A DNA stretch of 64,000 nt, from positions 37,597,685 through 37,661,684 of the forward strand of contig JARCOQ010000004.1 of the NCBI GenBank assembly GCA_029207755.1, read 5' to 3'. The stretch comes from Chamaea fasciata. Lineage: Eukaryota > Chordata > Aves > Passeriformes > Sylviidae. Below the pieces are notes generated by a model, which searched no databases, was not told where the DNA came from, and saw only the letters and a list, made by a program, of their open reading frames with translations. Both the position numbers and the translations under genes were made by a program. Below, in pieces: positions 1-12,003 of the stretch (position 1 is its first letter; each line of letters begins with the position of its first letter).

Positions 1-689
1 AGTCTGTATTTCCAGAATTTAACACCGGTGTCTGAAGATTAGTGATGCTGTACAAGCTCCATTTTCTTTTCAATGTTTTCCAATATTTAATATTCAGCAG
101 AGACAATCCAGTTCATATAGTTCCAAATAAAGCTTATAACTTTGTGGTGTAAGACAGATACATTCTACAGTGCACATTACCTTAGGAAAGAGAATCAATT
201 GACATTAACATTTGTAGGTTGTTAACAATGTCTTTTCAATCTGTGCATTGTAAACTTTCTTTCCATGAGACAGATTCTACTGCTGTTGTCAGGAGCATAT
301 GGGTCTCAAGGAGAAAGCCATAATAGGCAATACAAATGTCACTTTGACTCTTCCAAGAGCTTGCTGTTATTTTGGAGGGAAGTTTCTGGCCTTATTAGGT
401 CTACTAATGTTGTTTTATCAAATTAATTCAACACTGATGGGTACTACTTTCTCCCCTTCATCTTCTCGTATGGCCACAAGGAGTTTTCAAATATGAGCAC
501 CCTAATTTCCATCTGAATGTGGCTAGGTACATCTCACTTGCCTTGTCTTCTGATATCAAGAAAGAAACCCAAGGTGATGGATATGACACACATCCTTGCT
601 CTTCCTAGTTTACTACATTTGTTGATGTCATAGAGCCTTCTTGGACAACACTGGTCTCTTCAAATCTGAGTGATGTTAATGTTACCAAA
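1..689. other. AT-rich sequence without a recognised feature
   Basis: No gene, RNA or repeat was recognised. The one open frame (299-496, 65 codons) has no recognisable domain and sits in AT-rich, stop-poor sequence, so it is most likely a chance frame. Confidence 0.5.
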
Positions 690-960
690 AATTCAGTAAA
701 ATGCAAAAAACTCCTGAACACCAATGTGGCATTAAGAAGCAGGCATTCTTTATTCAGCCAGATGCATGAGGGGATATTTCCTCTGAAATATCACGCATAG
801 TGTATACAGGAAAAATTCTGTTTATATACTGTATTTTAGATACACATTCATTGATTGTCCCAGAATAACCATACATATGATAATAATTTTCTGAAATCAT
901 GAACAGATTTCACTCTCCTTTATACATGTGTTCTTCTGCCTTGGGTGTTCCTTTGGTGGT
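690..960 (-). mobile_element. Probable ERV LTR fragment, antisense
   Basis: Read on the minus strand, this stretch has a TATA-like element (complement of TTTATATA at about 821-828) followed some 70 bases later by a polyadenylation signal AATAAA (complement of TTTATT, 749-754), embedded in a text typical of the R-U5 part of avian ERVK-like LTRs. Neither LTR end nor a target-site duplication could be located, and sequence up to about 1260 may belong to it. The call rests on signal order and general resemblance. An unrelated AT-rich stretch with chance signals is the alternative. Confidence 0.35.
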
Positions 961-3059
961 CCCTAGTGGTCAGGGACCCAAAAAGAGCTGACTGACTGGT
1001 GAGCTGCAGAAACTGGGGCTGAGTACCTCCCGGTTCTCTTTCTTACATAATGGGCATTTTGCAGTTCCATGGGCCAATGGGCTTTGAAGAATAAACATTG
1101 TGTTAGCTCACCAGGTGTAGACAATTTTTCATCTGGCAACACTAATATATCCACAGAAAATAAAAGGTACACCTGGGTTGAAGATTCATCTAAGTGATGT
1201 CGTTTTACTAGTACAGCTGGTGTTGCTTTCCATGGAAGAACTCTTCTGACATTTTCCACAGACAAAAAACTACCTTTGTCTGTTTATAGCCCTAATCATC
1301 ATAAATCACTCAGAGAAAAACATCTCTGCATGCACACTGAGACTGGATAACTAATTTGGGTTGTCTATGGTAAAAATGATAATGGCAACAAAATGACTGA
1401 AAAAAAATTTGAAGGTTCTGGATTTGGGATTCTGGTGAATAAGTCTAGATCCACAGATCCCTGAAATATTAACAGGTTGAGCACATCAAAATGTATATTT
1501 CCACACAGTATATTTTTCCTATATACAATCTCTAAATAGAATGCTTGGCAAAAGAAGGATTCACATGAAACAACTCAATAAACCCAAGCTGAACTGGCAT
1601 ATGCCTAAACCAGCCATTAAAAATAGATTAAGAGATGTTACATTAAAAGGAGACCATCTCTTGGATTTCAGAATTAATCTTGTGATATTCCCACTCCAAG
1701 TTAGGTGGAACAATCTGACACTCATATTTTGAGTTGTGAATCATAGCTAGCCCTTCCTCAAAAAACAAATGCAGTGATCATATCTCCTTCTACCTCATAT
1801 ACCAAGGTTCAATGAAAAGAATATTTATTCTGTTGCTTCAAAGTCTGTGTAATTCTGTTTTAAGAGACTGAACACACAGTCATAATACCATATAAAGAGG
1901 GCACTTAAGCTCTTTATGTGAAAACAGCTTCAGTATTAAGAAAAAAAAGGGTTTTAGGGCAGTGGAGGAAAAGGAATCCATTTTAAAAAATATTCATTAT
2001 TATTCATGAGATTATGTTGACCCAACCTGCTGAATATCTGACCTGGGATGCATGTCTTCACAAGTGATCTTGGTTTAGGAAGCATACCTGGTGTCTGGTG
2101 TTTCCAATCTCTGCTTTTTGTTCCCTGCTTTTTCCCCTACATGTCCACTCTTTTTTTCTGTCAGCGCATTTCAATACTGAGTCAATAGTACTGCTGAATT
2201 TGCAATCTTAAATTCAAAGCAAAGTATTTCTGTGGTTCATTCTTGTAACAACCTGAATTCTCTTCTGTTGTAAAACTACAGCTCACTTCAGGAAGGACAC
2301 TGGTAAGACAGATTTTCATGGGGAGAGAAGAATAGAGCCGCAGGATATTTCTCCTCCTATCTTTGCAAATTTAATAAATACAGATGTGAAAAATAATTAT
2401 TTTCCAATGAGACTGTGAAGAAAATGTGAATAATTTCTAAGACCTATCCCAGGGATTTCACATATATCCATGGATAATATTCCACTGTACAGTAGATGAT
2501 ATACAGCCATGAATTAAGGCAGACCATGAAACTCTGTGTTGTGAGTTCTAGAGACTGTGGTATAAAGAACAAAGTACAAAATGAGATTATGTGCAAAATC
2601 AGATTTGACTTCTCCTATGAAAGATTTTGGAGAATAAAAAAATTTAGGGCTAACTTTTTTTTTTTTTTTTCAGTATGAAAAAGCAAAAAGAATGGACAGA
2701 TTCATACCATTGTGAATCTAAAGACTGACACTAAAAATCTCTTAAGTTTTCTGCCACGGTCAAGGAAAGATGATTTTTTTCCCTCTTTTTTTGTTGACAA
2801 AACCAGCAATGACTTGAAACAAAGTACAAATGTTTACAAAGACTGGAAGAAAGTAATAAATATTTCTGTTCCCAAGAAGAAAGTCTTAAATTTTAATAAG
2901 AAAATGGAGCCAAAAAGTATGCACATTTGCCTGCTACCTGGTGCCTCCCACAGTAACAATCTGACAGCTGGCCTCAAGGGAAGGTAATTTTATAATATAG
3001 CATTGTTTTAGGCCAGATACTTCATACTGTCAGTCCAATGACCTATTCATAAATATGTG
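961..3059. other. AT-rich intergenic sequence; short poly(T) run
   Basis: No coding region is supported. Open frames of 60-100 codons occur on both strands but show no domain. A 16-base T run lies at 2655-2670. The first 300 bases may still be part of the antisense LTR to the left. Confidence 0.5.
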
Positions 3060-3720
3060 GAAACAGACTGTGATCTATGGCATGCTCTGTAAACTTTGCG
3101 AATGGCACCAGGGGAAACAGGGATGTTAGCTGCTGGCATTTTGTTCAAAGAAAAAGAGAAATTAGAATTACTTTGATGGATGGCAAGGTTACTGGGCATT
3201 GTATATATTCAAGAGAAAAAAAACTTCAGAGTCACCTCTGAAATACAGGAAGCTGGATCTACCCTTTGTGAGAGACTGCAGGAGATTCCTGGCTCAACAT
3301 TTTGGGTGTCTGTGTGTGGTAAGGAGCAGGTGGGGCCATGCTCTGGTGAGGCAATGTCCTGCACCACATATCCCACCCCCCAGAGCCTCTATCCCACTAG
3401 CCCCTAGCACACTGCTGGCAGTGCTCCACACCCTGCCTCTGGAGCCCCAACCCAGACCCAGCATGGCCAGATGACTGGAGCTCCCACCTGGGGAAGGACC
3501 CAGGAAAGCCAAAGGGTCCCCTCTTCACAGAGTTCTGATTAACTTAAAATTGGATGGGCTTGGATTTTGCTAAGTTGAATGGGCTAAGTTAATGCTTTGT
3601 GGATGGTTTTATGCTGACTGAATGTTGTTCTAAACTTTTGTCAAAATTCTCTGATTTTCTGAAGTTGCCAGTAAAGTTTTTTGTTGTTTTGACCTCTTGA
3701 GAATCTCTTGTCAGTATTTC
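3060..3720. other. Unassigned GC-richer block, possible old LTR or retroposon
   Basis: Between AT-rich flanks this block turns GC-rich (about 3290-3520). It is followed by a T/A-rich stretch carrying AGTAAAG and long T/G runs at about 3670-3690. That order (GC-rich body, AGTAAA-like signal, T-rich end) resembles avian LTRs, but I could not define ends, target duplication or family. Overlapping frames on both strands (3180-3512) are probably by-products of the GC content. Confidence 0.25.
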
Positions 3721-6700
3721 TTCTGTGTGTTTAGGTTAGAGTACATAAAAAACTGTAAGCCCTTGTAAGAGGTTCATCGAGCCAGTTTTTGGTGCCTTAC
3801 ACCATTTCACAAACTTATTTCTGTATGTATTTTTGATAGATCAATCTTTGATTAATCTTCCATGAAGACTAATTGAGCACCCTCTGGTCATACTGCTACA
3901 CCCTGAAAAGGAGTGGGTGCTACTTCCTGATAATGTTAGCCCAAGGTCACCTTTAATTTTTTTGCATTATAGAAAATATTTTTCAATTCAATTTAAATCT
4001 CCTGCTGTGATTAATTTATAGTCATCTGTATCTAAGGTAGATAGGCTAAAGCTTTCTTATATAAGTGAATATTACACTGTAGTCACAATAGTATGAAATT
4101 CGTAAGTAAGGTAATTACAGAATTCCTCTTGCCTGCCTCCAACCTATAGCCTGGGAAAAAAAGAATAAAAAACTAAATATAGTGTCTTGATATTCTGCAA
4201 GCAGGGTTCAACAATAGCTAATACATTCCTCAGTTATCAGCACTGGTTTGGTCACAAGTCTAAAACAGTACACCATGTAGAATATTGTAAGGAAAATTAA
4301 TTTAATCCCTGCTAGAGCCAGTAAAATGGAAAAAAGGAAGAAGATAAATAAAAGTAATTTGCCAATGTATGTAGGAAAATAACCTTCAGGTAAGACAGAT
4401 GAAAATCAATAATAAAAGGAAAAGCTAAAAAACAATCCAAGAAAATCAGCCTATATAGACTGAAACAAAGTCATGTGAAGTATGTTCTGTTTCTTCCTTT
4501 CTCTTGACTTCTTTGGAGGCTAGATACCTTTCACTTTTGATTTAATTGTTCAGACCGTAACAGCATGATAAAAGTTTTTTATGGAAATTTCTCACAGAAA
4601 GACAATCAATCATATTTCCAACACATTCACTGTTTTGAGCCTCTGAGCCTCAAAGTCCTTTTTTTTCTATGGAGCTTGCTTGTTAATTTAACACTGATCA
4701 AAGGCTAAAACATTTATCATGCTTATTAGTGAATAAACCTAGCAGCAGGTATCCCAAGTGAGGAAGCAAATCCTCATTTCCTGCAAGAATGAACTGGAAA
4801 TTATCCAGAACATTTTTCAGGAGTGACAAGCTGTCAAAAGGAGGCAACTGGCAGATGTGGCAGTTCTAGGGTACAGAAGAATGGAGAAAAAAAAAAAAGT
4901 GTCTTGCAAAGGTATCTATATACCACTCCATGATGATATTCTGCAGTTTCATTTAACTTAGTTCTGAACTCCTATACCAGTTGACCTTGGAAAGAAGGGA
5001 CACAATAAATTATAGTGGAAATTGTTCACATTTGCTTTTCTAAAGCCCTCATCTTTCTTAGTTCCTAAAAGTGAATGTTGGCACGTTGGGGAGAATTCTC
5101 AGAAACATCTTCTGTACAAACAACTCAAGTGTGACCTCAGGAGAAGTAGTAAACCTACATTTACCAGTTTGTAACAGAAGGAAACAAGGACTGTATTGTG
5201 CACAAGTTCGCCACCAAAGTTTTGGACCCATTTACAACCAGGTAATTTATCCACAAAAGCTTCCTGGGGAGCAGGAGCTTGATAAACCTAATGAACTAAT
5301 ACTCAAACTAAGTACCAGTCATCATCAGATAACCTGCTTTATTTAATGAAGGCAATTCCACCAGCAGTTTTTGATTTGTTCTGCTTACATTTTACCTGAA
5401 GATGCTAGTGCTTGTCTTTCAGTCTTTTCTCTTGTGTGCTTGTTGTCACTTCACTTGGATACAGTGTGATCTTTCTTCATCTTCCACCCAAACACCACCC
5501 TATCTTGCTTTACTTAGACCACCTTTGATTCTATCTCACTGAAAGCTGTGGGTTTCTAAATGCTTTGGTATCTTCTCCATCTGTGTTTATCCTTCAGACT
5601 TCAATGCTTTCAGTTAGCTAGCTACATGTTCATCCAGGAGCACAAATAATGTGGAATTATTGCAGTATTTACCTGCAGTGTTTAGCAGTATACTGCTGCT
5701 CTATAGTTAGACTATGTTTACACAGGCATATTTTTTCAGCCCTAGCAGCTACCATACTTATGGATTTTGTAACTAAAGGGGAGAATACTCAATAATCCAC
5801 ATGGAACAAGACACACATATGGCATAAAAAAGGGAAATAAACCTACAGAGGGGACAGTAGGTGTCCTGGTTTCACATAGCTGTTCTTAGTAAAGTGTATT
5901 TTTGTATTGATAGGATTTTTGTGTATTGAATTTGTATATTTGATAATAAGGATCTTATAAATTGAGAAGTTAGGTGAGAAACTCAATACAGCACACTGGC
6001 TAGCAAAGCCAAGACTACGGCTTCAAACCATTCTGACTGCTGGATTACTTTTTGAGATTTTTAAAATTTTTCTTTTTGCCTGGATTACTTCTTTGCAATA
6101 AGACCCCATAAATGTTCTATGCATCAACTCAGTCTTTTGCTGTGGAGAAACCTTCAGTTTAGAACTGACACATATGAAAGTTCCTTGTTACTATCCATCT
6201 TGGCCAGTATTTCCAAGAGCAGAAGAGGACTGTTTCAACATCCTGTGTTAAACAAAGTTTATTGGTGATAGTATAGTTACTATTTTCCACTATAAAATTA
6301 GAAACCCATAGAAATAAGATGATGTGTATGCCTGCCTCGGAAGAGGGAACACAACATATAGGCCAGGTTTCCCATATTTGTGGTTATTTTATTTTTCTTT
6401 TAATAATCAGTGACTATTTTCATGCCAAAGTAGGTAAGGGACAAGGAAAACACAAGAGTTTTAGTATTTGCACTGAATGTTCTGTGTAGTTCTGAGCAGC
6501 AAGTAAGTCCAGGAATAGTGTAAGTGAATGGAGAAGTTATGATGTAGTTTAAGAATAAGATTTAAATGGTAAATTCATCAGATGTCTCACATGTTGTCAG
6601 AAGTTCATAGGTCTAACTGTGATCTTTCAGCTGTTACAAGAAGACTCATTTTGCAGACAAATATGACAGCAAAAAAAGACCTGCAAAAACTAATTTAAAA

Positions 6701-8304
6701 TACATGGAAATTATTTTTATTTTGCAGTGGATCTTACCAATTCTATGTTCTCCTTCTGAAGAGAAGTGATGTTATAATTTGAAGATCTTTTGTTTCTTTA
6801 TTTATTTTATATTTTCTCAAAGGGAAAAGGAGACATTTTGTGGAATAAAATAAAGTCTCCTACTTCCTCTGCTGTGACCCTTGCTAAGGTTCCTCTAAAA
6901 AATACAGATCATCTGGTTGAAAACATGGCTGGTAACAGCTATTTACTCCAAAAAAAGCCCAAAACAGAGAAATCATGTTTAATACTCCCTCCTTACCTTG
7001 TATTTTTATTGTCACCAATATCAGTAGTAATCATAATAGCAGACATTTGAAACTAGCAATAATATCTGGAAAAGAGTACTAGAAACATTAAATGAATATT
7101 TTTGATTTAATGAAACTGATATAACATTTAGTCCCTTTATTTCTTAAAAATCAGATAAGTTTACCACAAGCTAAGACAAAAATTCTGCAACAACTTAAAT
7201 AATTGAAAACAAGTATGAAATTGTGAGGATGATAAAGGTAAAGGCAGAACAATTTCAAAAATTTGCTTCCTTTTCCCTGTTTTTATTTGGTATTTTTTGA
7301 GTTTAAACAGAGGCAGAGCAGAGATTCTTCAGTGCAGTAAGTTGTGTAATTCACATGCTATTTGTAAGTGTAGAAGACAATTATATTTCTGATTTTTTCC
7401 TCAAAATACATATTGAAATGCTACTGTTGCTATGTTCTGTTAAATAAATCAATAAAAATGTGCAAATATGTGTTTTGAAAATTTAAAATTCAAATAAAAA
7501 TCAAACTAGACATTAAGTACGACTTGGTTATGAAACAATCTCCCTTGAGAAATGGAGAAATGGTGGAAAAAAAAGCTCCATCTCTAAGAATACTAACAGT
7601 TTTATTAGACAAAGTATCGGAAAATATTATGTAAGGAATGATTTTGTACTGATAGCCATCTGGACTAAAGTGCCATTCCCTTTCTGTTATTTCTATAATA
7701 TCTGTAAAGAATGTGTTATAGTTACTTGATCTTAAATTCTCCTTTGAATCAGCCAGAGACTTTGATTAGAGCACATGCTTTAATAATCAAGTATGGACTA
7801 CGAACACCCGGAGTTTTATGGAATCCTGAATAATAAATAATGTGTAAAATGTACTAAGCTTCTTTCATGCCTATCAAACATGGTTGCAATGCATATTTGA
7901 ACTTTTTCTGAGACATCCATTCCCCTCCTCTCAGCAAGTGTCATGGGCTAAAAATTTTTAAAAAATGACATTAAACAAGCTATTCCTGACTTTTGAATAC
8001 TGTTGCAAGTACAATCAAGGAAGCAAGAAAATGCCTTGAAAAATGGCCATCCAGTTGGTCCACAATTCCTCCAAAGAGATAAATGTTATTGTTCCACAGA
8101 GATCAAACACGCATTTAGTAAAATATATTTTACTGGGAGAAGTTCTCAATCTTTTTTCTCCACATTTTTGTGCAGTTAGTACTTCTTTCACCAAAGCAAT
8201 TTTTTAATTTTGTTTCAAAATGGCAATACTTTGTACTTTGGCTTCATTTCAGGGTGTGATTATAAAGGGCAAGGTACAGAAGAGATTCCAAGTTAGCCAC
8301 CAAC
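3721..8304. other. AT-rich intergenic sequence
   Basis: About 4.6 kb with no recognised gene. Frames at 5071-5346 and 6790-7050 lack domains. At 5871 the sequence TGTCCTGGTTTC is identical to the start of a common class of avian ERV LTRs, but the rest of an LTR and its other end were not found. AT-rich homopolymer runs are common (for example 4890-4901). Confidence 0.45.
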
Positions 8305-8432
8305 AGGCACTTAAGCTGGTTAGAGCATGGTGCTAATAAAACCTAGGTAGTGGTTTGATCCCTGCACAGGTCTTTCACTTAAAACCTGGACTGAATGATC
8401 CTTGTGGGCCCCTTCCAACTCAAAATATTCTT
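8305..8432 (+). mobile_element. tRNA-Ile-derived SINE with CR1-like 3' tail
   Basis: The 5' part reads like a degenerate tRNA-Ile gene: an A-box-like stretch at about 8311-8323 (TTAAGCTGGTTAG, apparently missing bases), an anticodon-loop-like GCTAATAA at about 8332-8339, and a B box GGTTTGATCC at 8352-8361 as used by RNA polymerase III. It runs directly into a 3' part resembling the end of CR1 LINEs (CTTGTGGGCCCCTTCCAACT, 8401-8420, then AATATTC). That tRNA-plus-CR1-tail composition is the design of the SINE family known from zebra finch (TguSINE1), moved in trans by CR1 reverse transcriptase. It is diverged and not a working tRNA. No clear target duplication is seen, as expected for CR1-type insertion. 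It is the strongest hint that the host is a passerine. Confidence 0.8.
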
Positions 8433-9281
8433 GGGCAGGTGCTGAAGATTGTTATACTGCATTCCAAATACATTTGTGCCTCTCTGTTAAGACAAGCTTT
8501 ATTTCCTGATGGACTAAGAAAACAAGTTTTGATATTGTTTTCATCACCAGATTCTTCTTCCTTTTTACTTTGCCTTCACATTTCTGAATATTTCCAAGTA
8601 ATAATTTTATTTTCAGCTTCTACACTCCATTTCACTGGAGAATCAAGATCTGAGTAGTCTGAGAGCCAGGCCCAGCTTCCCTGAAAGCCTGTGGCTCCTT
8701 CCACTCACATCAGCTATGTCTCTATCAGGCTTTGAAGAGGAATCAACTTTTACAGTAACCTTCTTATTCATCTGTTATAAGGGAAATTATTTTATGATGA
8801 ATACTTGCATTACAAGAAAAATAATTTTGGTATTGGTAACACTATTTTTTGAAAGACACCCCTTGTTATTCAGTTTGGATGACTTCCTGCCAGGCACAGA
8901 TATGGAAATGGCTTTTCCACCTTACTCATTTTAGCTGTTGATTACAATTAATTGGAGCTTCTTAAGGACAAGCATATGTTGTGCAGTAGCAGATGTTCAG
9001 TATAAAAATTTGTCTTGGGAAAACACATCCAATCAGTGCTTATTTGGTGAAAGAGGACTGATGACAAACAAATAATTACTGTTCTGTAGACAAATGTTTT
9101 AGGGCCCTGAACTGTGAGGTCACAGTGTATTGATCTCAAGATGTATCTTTACATATTCCTCATCTGCTAATGACAGGGCAAAACAGAAGAATATAGACTT
9201 AAATTCCAGTGAACTCTGGTACTGAATGACATAAGGGCAAGAGGACTTTATGGGCATATTTGGAAAAGAGTCAACACGCAG
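8433..9281. other. AT-rich sequence without a recognised feature
   Basis: No gene or repeat recognised. Frames at 8716-8934 and 8948-9139 show no domain or homology that I can name. Confidence 0.45.
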
Positions 9282-10208
9282 AGAACCACAGCATTATAGA
9301 ATGGTCTTGCTTAGAAGGGACCTTACAGTTCATCTAGTTCAAATTGCCCGGCCATGGGCAGGGACACCTTCCAGGGACACTCATAGTCCTATCCAACCTG
9401 TCCTTAAATGCTTCCAGGGTGGGGTATCCACAAGTCTTTTGAGTAACCTGTTCCAGTGCCTCACCACCCTCACAGTAAAGAATTTCTTCCTAACACCTCG
9501 TCTAGACCTACTCTCAGTTTAAAAGCATTTCCGTTTGTCCTATCACCACATACCCTGGTAAACGGTCTCTTTCCATCTTTCTTGTAAGGTCCCTTAAGAT
9601 ACTGGAAGGCTGCAATCAGGTCACCCTAAAGCTTTCTCTTTTCCAGGCTTCACAGTCCCAATTTTCTTGGCTTTTCCTCAGAGGAGATGTGCTCCATTCC
9701 TCTGATCATTTTGGTGGCCTCCCTCTGGACTTTCTCCAACAGGTTAATGTCCTTTGTCTACTGGGGACCCAATAGCTAGACATAACGTTCAGGTGGGGTC
9801 TCAGAGTGGAGCAGAGGGGCAGAACCTCTTCCCTCACCCTGCTGGCCGTGCTGCTTTGGATGCAGCAAAGGACAGGATTGTTTTTCTAGGCTGTAGGGGC
9901 AGCCAACTCTTGTCCAGTGTCTCATCCACCAGCACCCCCAAGTCCTTCTCCAAAGGGCTGCTCTCAATCTGTTGATCACCAAGTTTATATTGATAATGGG
10001 GGTTGCCCCAACCAAGGTGCAGCATTTGGTCTTTTTAAACCTAATGAGAATTCATGGGCCCACTTTTTGAACTTGTCTGAGTCCCACTGGATGGCATCTC
10101 ATCCTTCAGGTATGTCAACTGCACCACTCAGCTTGGTGTCATCTGCAAACTTGCTGAGGTGCTCTTGAGATCTTTTTCTGTGTCATTAATGAAAACATTG
10201 AATAACAA
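9282..10208 (-). mobile_element. CR1 LINE, 5'-truncated 3' part of ORF2
   Basis: The element runs from a degenerate CR1 3' terminus at 9282 (AACCACAGCATTATAGAATG) to about 10208, read on the minus strand. It covers the part of ORF2 just downstream of the reverse transcriptase active site. Frames such as 9834-10025 on the minus strand contain the conserved stretch [16 protein letters not shown] typical of CR1 reverse transcriptase C-termini. The reading frame is broken several times, so it is a dead copy. Length and 5' truncation are typical of CR1 insertions. Confidence 0.9.
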
Positions 10209-11239
10209 AGAGGAAAGCTTAGCATTTTTGTTAACTAGTTTACGTCAACATCTGACAATAATATATGAGTTATTATTAGCTACAGTCAAGCAGTGGAGTA
10301 GCTTGATAGACTGAGTGACTTTGGGAAAATATAAAATTTTACAGGCTAAAAGTCATTTCCTTAAATACTGATAAGGTGAGTCCTGCAGTCACTATGTTGC
10401 TGCTGGTCATTTCACTATAATTTGCTGGTCCCGAAGGCTCAGGTACAACTATAATTCTTGTCTGAAAGAATATTTCACGCCAAGAATTGAGTAAGAATTT
10501 TCTTCTAGGTTATTTATAACTCAGGTAGTCATAGTTTGGAGAGGGGGGTTTGTTGTCTTTTTTTTCCTCTGCTTGATAGCTGTAGTTAATGTCAGAAAAA
10601 AAAGCTTGTGCAAGCAGCTCATGAAAGGTAGATGTTCCTCATATGAAATGATAATTCAAAACAGTTAGGCATAATTACAATTTTTTTTGTTGTTGTAAAG
10701 ATAAGCAAACAAGCTTATTAGAAGACTGATACCTTATATTATGCAGGTAAGATAAATGCAAACGTATTTAAAAAATGACATGCATCTCAGCATCAACTAC
10801 TCTCTATTTACGTGGAATAACAAACAATTGGAAGACTTGATTAATTTGATTAATGGCTTTGGTTTTTCCCTAACTGTATTAGCAAGGAAGAAGAATAAAA
10901 CAAGTATTGCAAAATTTAGCTGCAAGTCCTAGTAGGAGATCATGCAGAAATATTTCAGCTGTGCAGATAAAAATAGTCTGAATGGCTATAAGTGTTCTTA
11001 CAGCTGATTCTTTTCAAGGAGAGTCAATAGTGAAATGTTTTGGCTTAATGGTTTATAAAGATGAGCTTAATATTGCTAGTTAATTACTCTGTTTGTAAAA
11101 AAAATGGAAGAAAACCTCCCTCTGCTCTCACAGGATCCATCTCAAGTCAAATTTTGATTATATTCATGGAAGGGCAAATTTGTATTGCAAATCTGTGGAG
11201 AGATGACCAACAAGATTGTTTCTTTTTTCCAAGAGTGTT
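10209..11239. other. AT-rich sequence without a recognised feature
   Basis: No coding or RNA gene recognised. The region contains short T and A runs (for example around 10560 and 10681) and nothing I can assign. Confidence 0.45.
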
Positions 11240-11888
11240 GCTCCAAGTGCTTTGTTGAGTAATTCACTGCCCTGGAGGAGCTCCAGGCAAATTGTGGGAG
11301 TGCCTGTCTGCAGCTGCAGCATCACACTGGGAGGAAGGACCAGAGTGGCCGTGCTGCAGCCTGAGCTGCCCCAGCCCACCAGCAGCACAAGGCCAAGGCA
11401 AGCAGGCATCAGGTACAAGTTGTCCCAGCTCCTGCCTTGGCATCTCCTGCTGGGAGCAAGAAGTTGTACCTCACAAGCTGTAGCCCCTGACCAAGTACCA
11501 GCTGACAGAGTGTGTAGCTGCATTTGCTGACAGAGCAGCTGCCACTGCTGGAGAAGTTGGGGGTTGGAAAGGGGCAGTGGGAAGAACTTATTTTTACCTT
11601 TGTCTCGTTACAACAATTGGCAATGGGGGCCGCCATCCAGGGGAGGTGTTACTCTGCCATTTTAATTTTCTCCTTGTTCCCAAGGATTGGTGGGATTTCA
11701 GCAACTTGGTAGCTAGTTACTATTACTGTTAGTCTTTGCCTGTTGCTATTTTGTTTTTAATAAACTTATTTTTTTCACTTATATCTACTTGTATTTGTTT
11801 CCCCTTATTGGTGGAAAGGGATGAGTTAAACTGTAGAGGAGGTAACCCATTCTAGGAAGTCCCTCTTAAACCATCTTAAACCAAGACA
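11240..11888 (+). mobile_element. Probable solo ERV LTR (left end uncertain)
   Basis: A GC-rich body (about 11240-11640) is followed by an AT-rich part with the polyadenylation signal AATAAA at 11759-11764. It ends AAACCAAGACA at 11888, the same ending class as the two solo LTRs at 33661 and 39265 (both end AAGACA). The order GC-rich U3, poly(A) signal, AT-rich U5 and terminal CA supports a plus-strand LTR. I could not find the 5' TG boundary or a matching 5-bp duplication of the flanking CTTGG, so the left end is approximate. Long overlapping frames here (11164-11523 minus, 11216-11530 plus) are side effects of the GC-rich body. Confidence 0.55.
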
Positions 11889-11945
11889 CTTGGGGTGCAT
11901 ATTAGTGTAGTACCTCAAAAACTCCATCAGGGGTCTACTACATCC

Positions 11946-12003
11946 GCAGATCTAAAATCTTATCCTAGGATGGTGGCATATAATTTTCATGTGTTTGATG
12001 TAT
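11946..12003 (+). repeat. 58-bp dispersed direct repeat, copy 1
   Basis: Matches 15097-15154 in the same orientation at 55 of 58 positions (differences C/A, T/C and T/A). It starts GCAGATCTAAAATC and ends TTTGATGTAT. The flanks do not match beyond the unit. Family unknown. Confidence 0.8.

Noticed and set aside
5871..6300. Full ERV LTR starting with TGTCCTGGTTTC
   Set aside because: Only the first dozen bases match. No poly(A) signal in proper place, matching end or target duplication was found.
8305..8376. Functional tRNA-Ile gene
   Set aside because: The A-box region lacks bases, several stem positions are broken, and the sequence continues into a CR1-like tail, so it is a SINE head.
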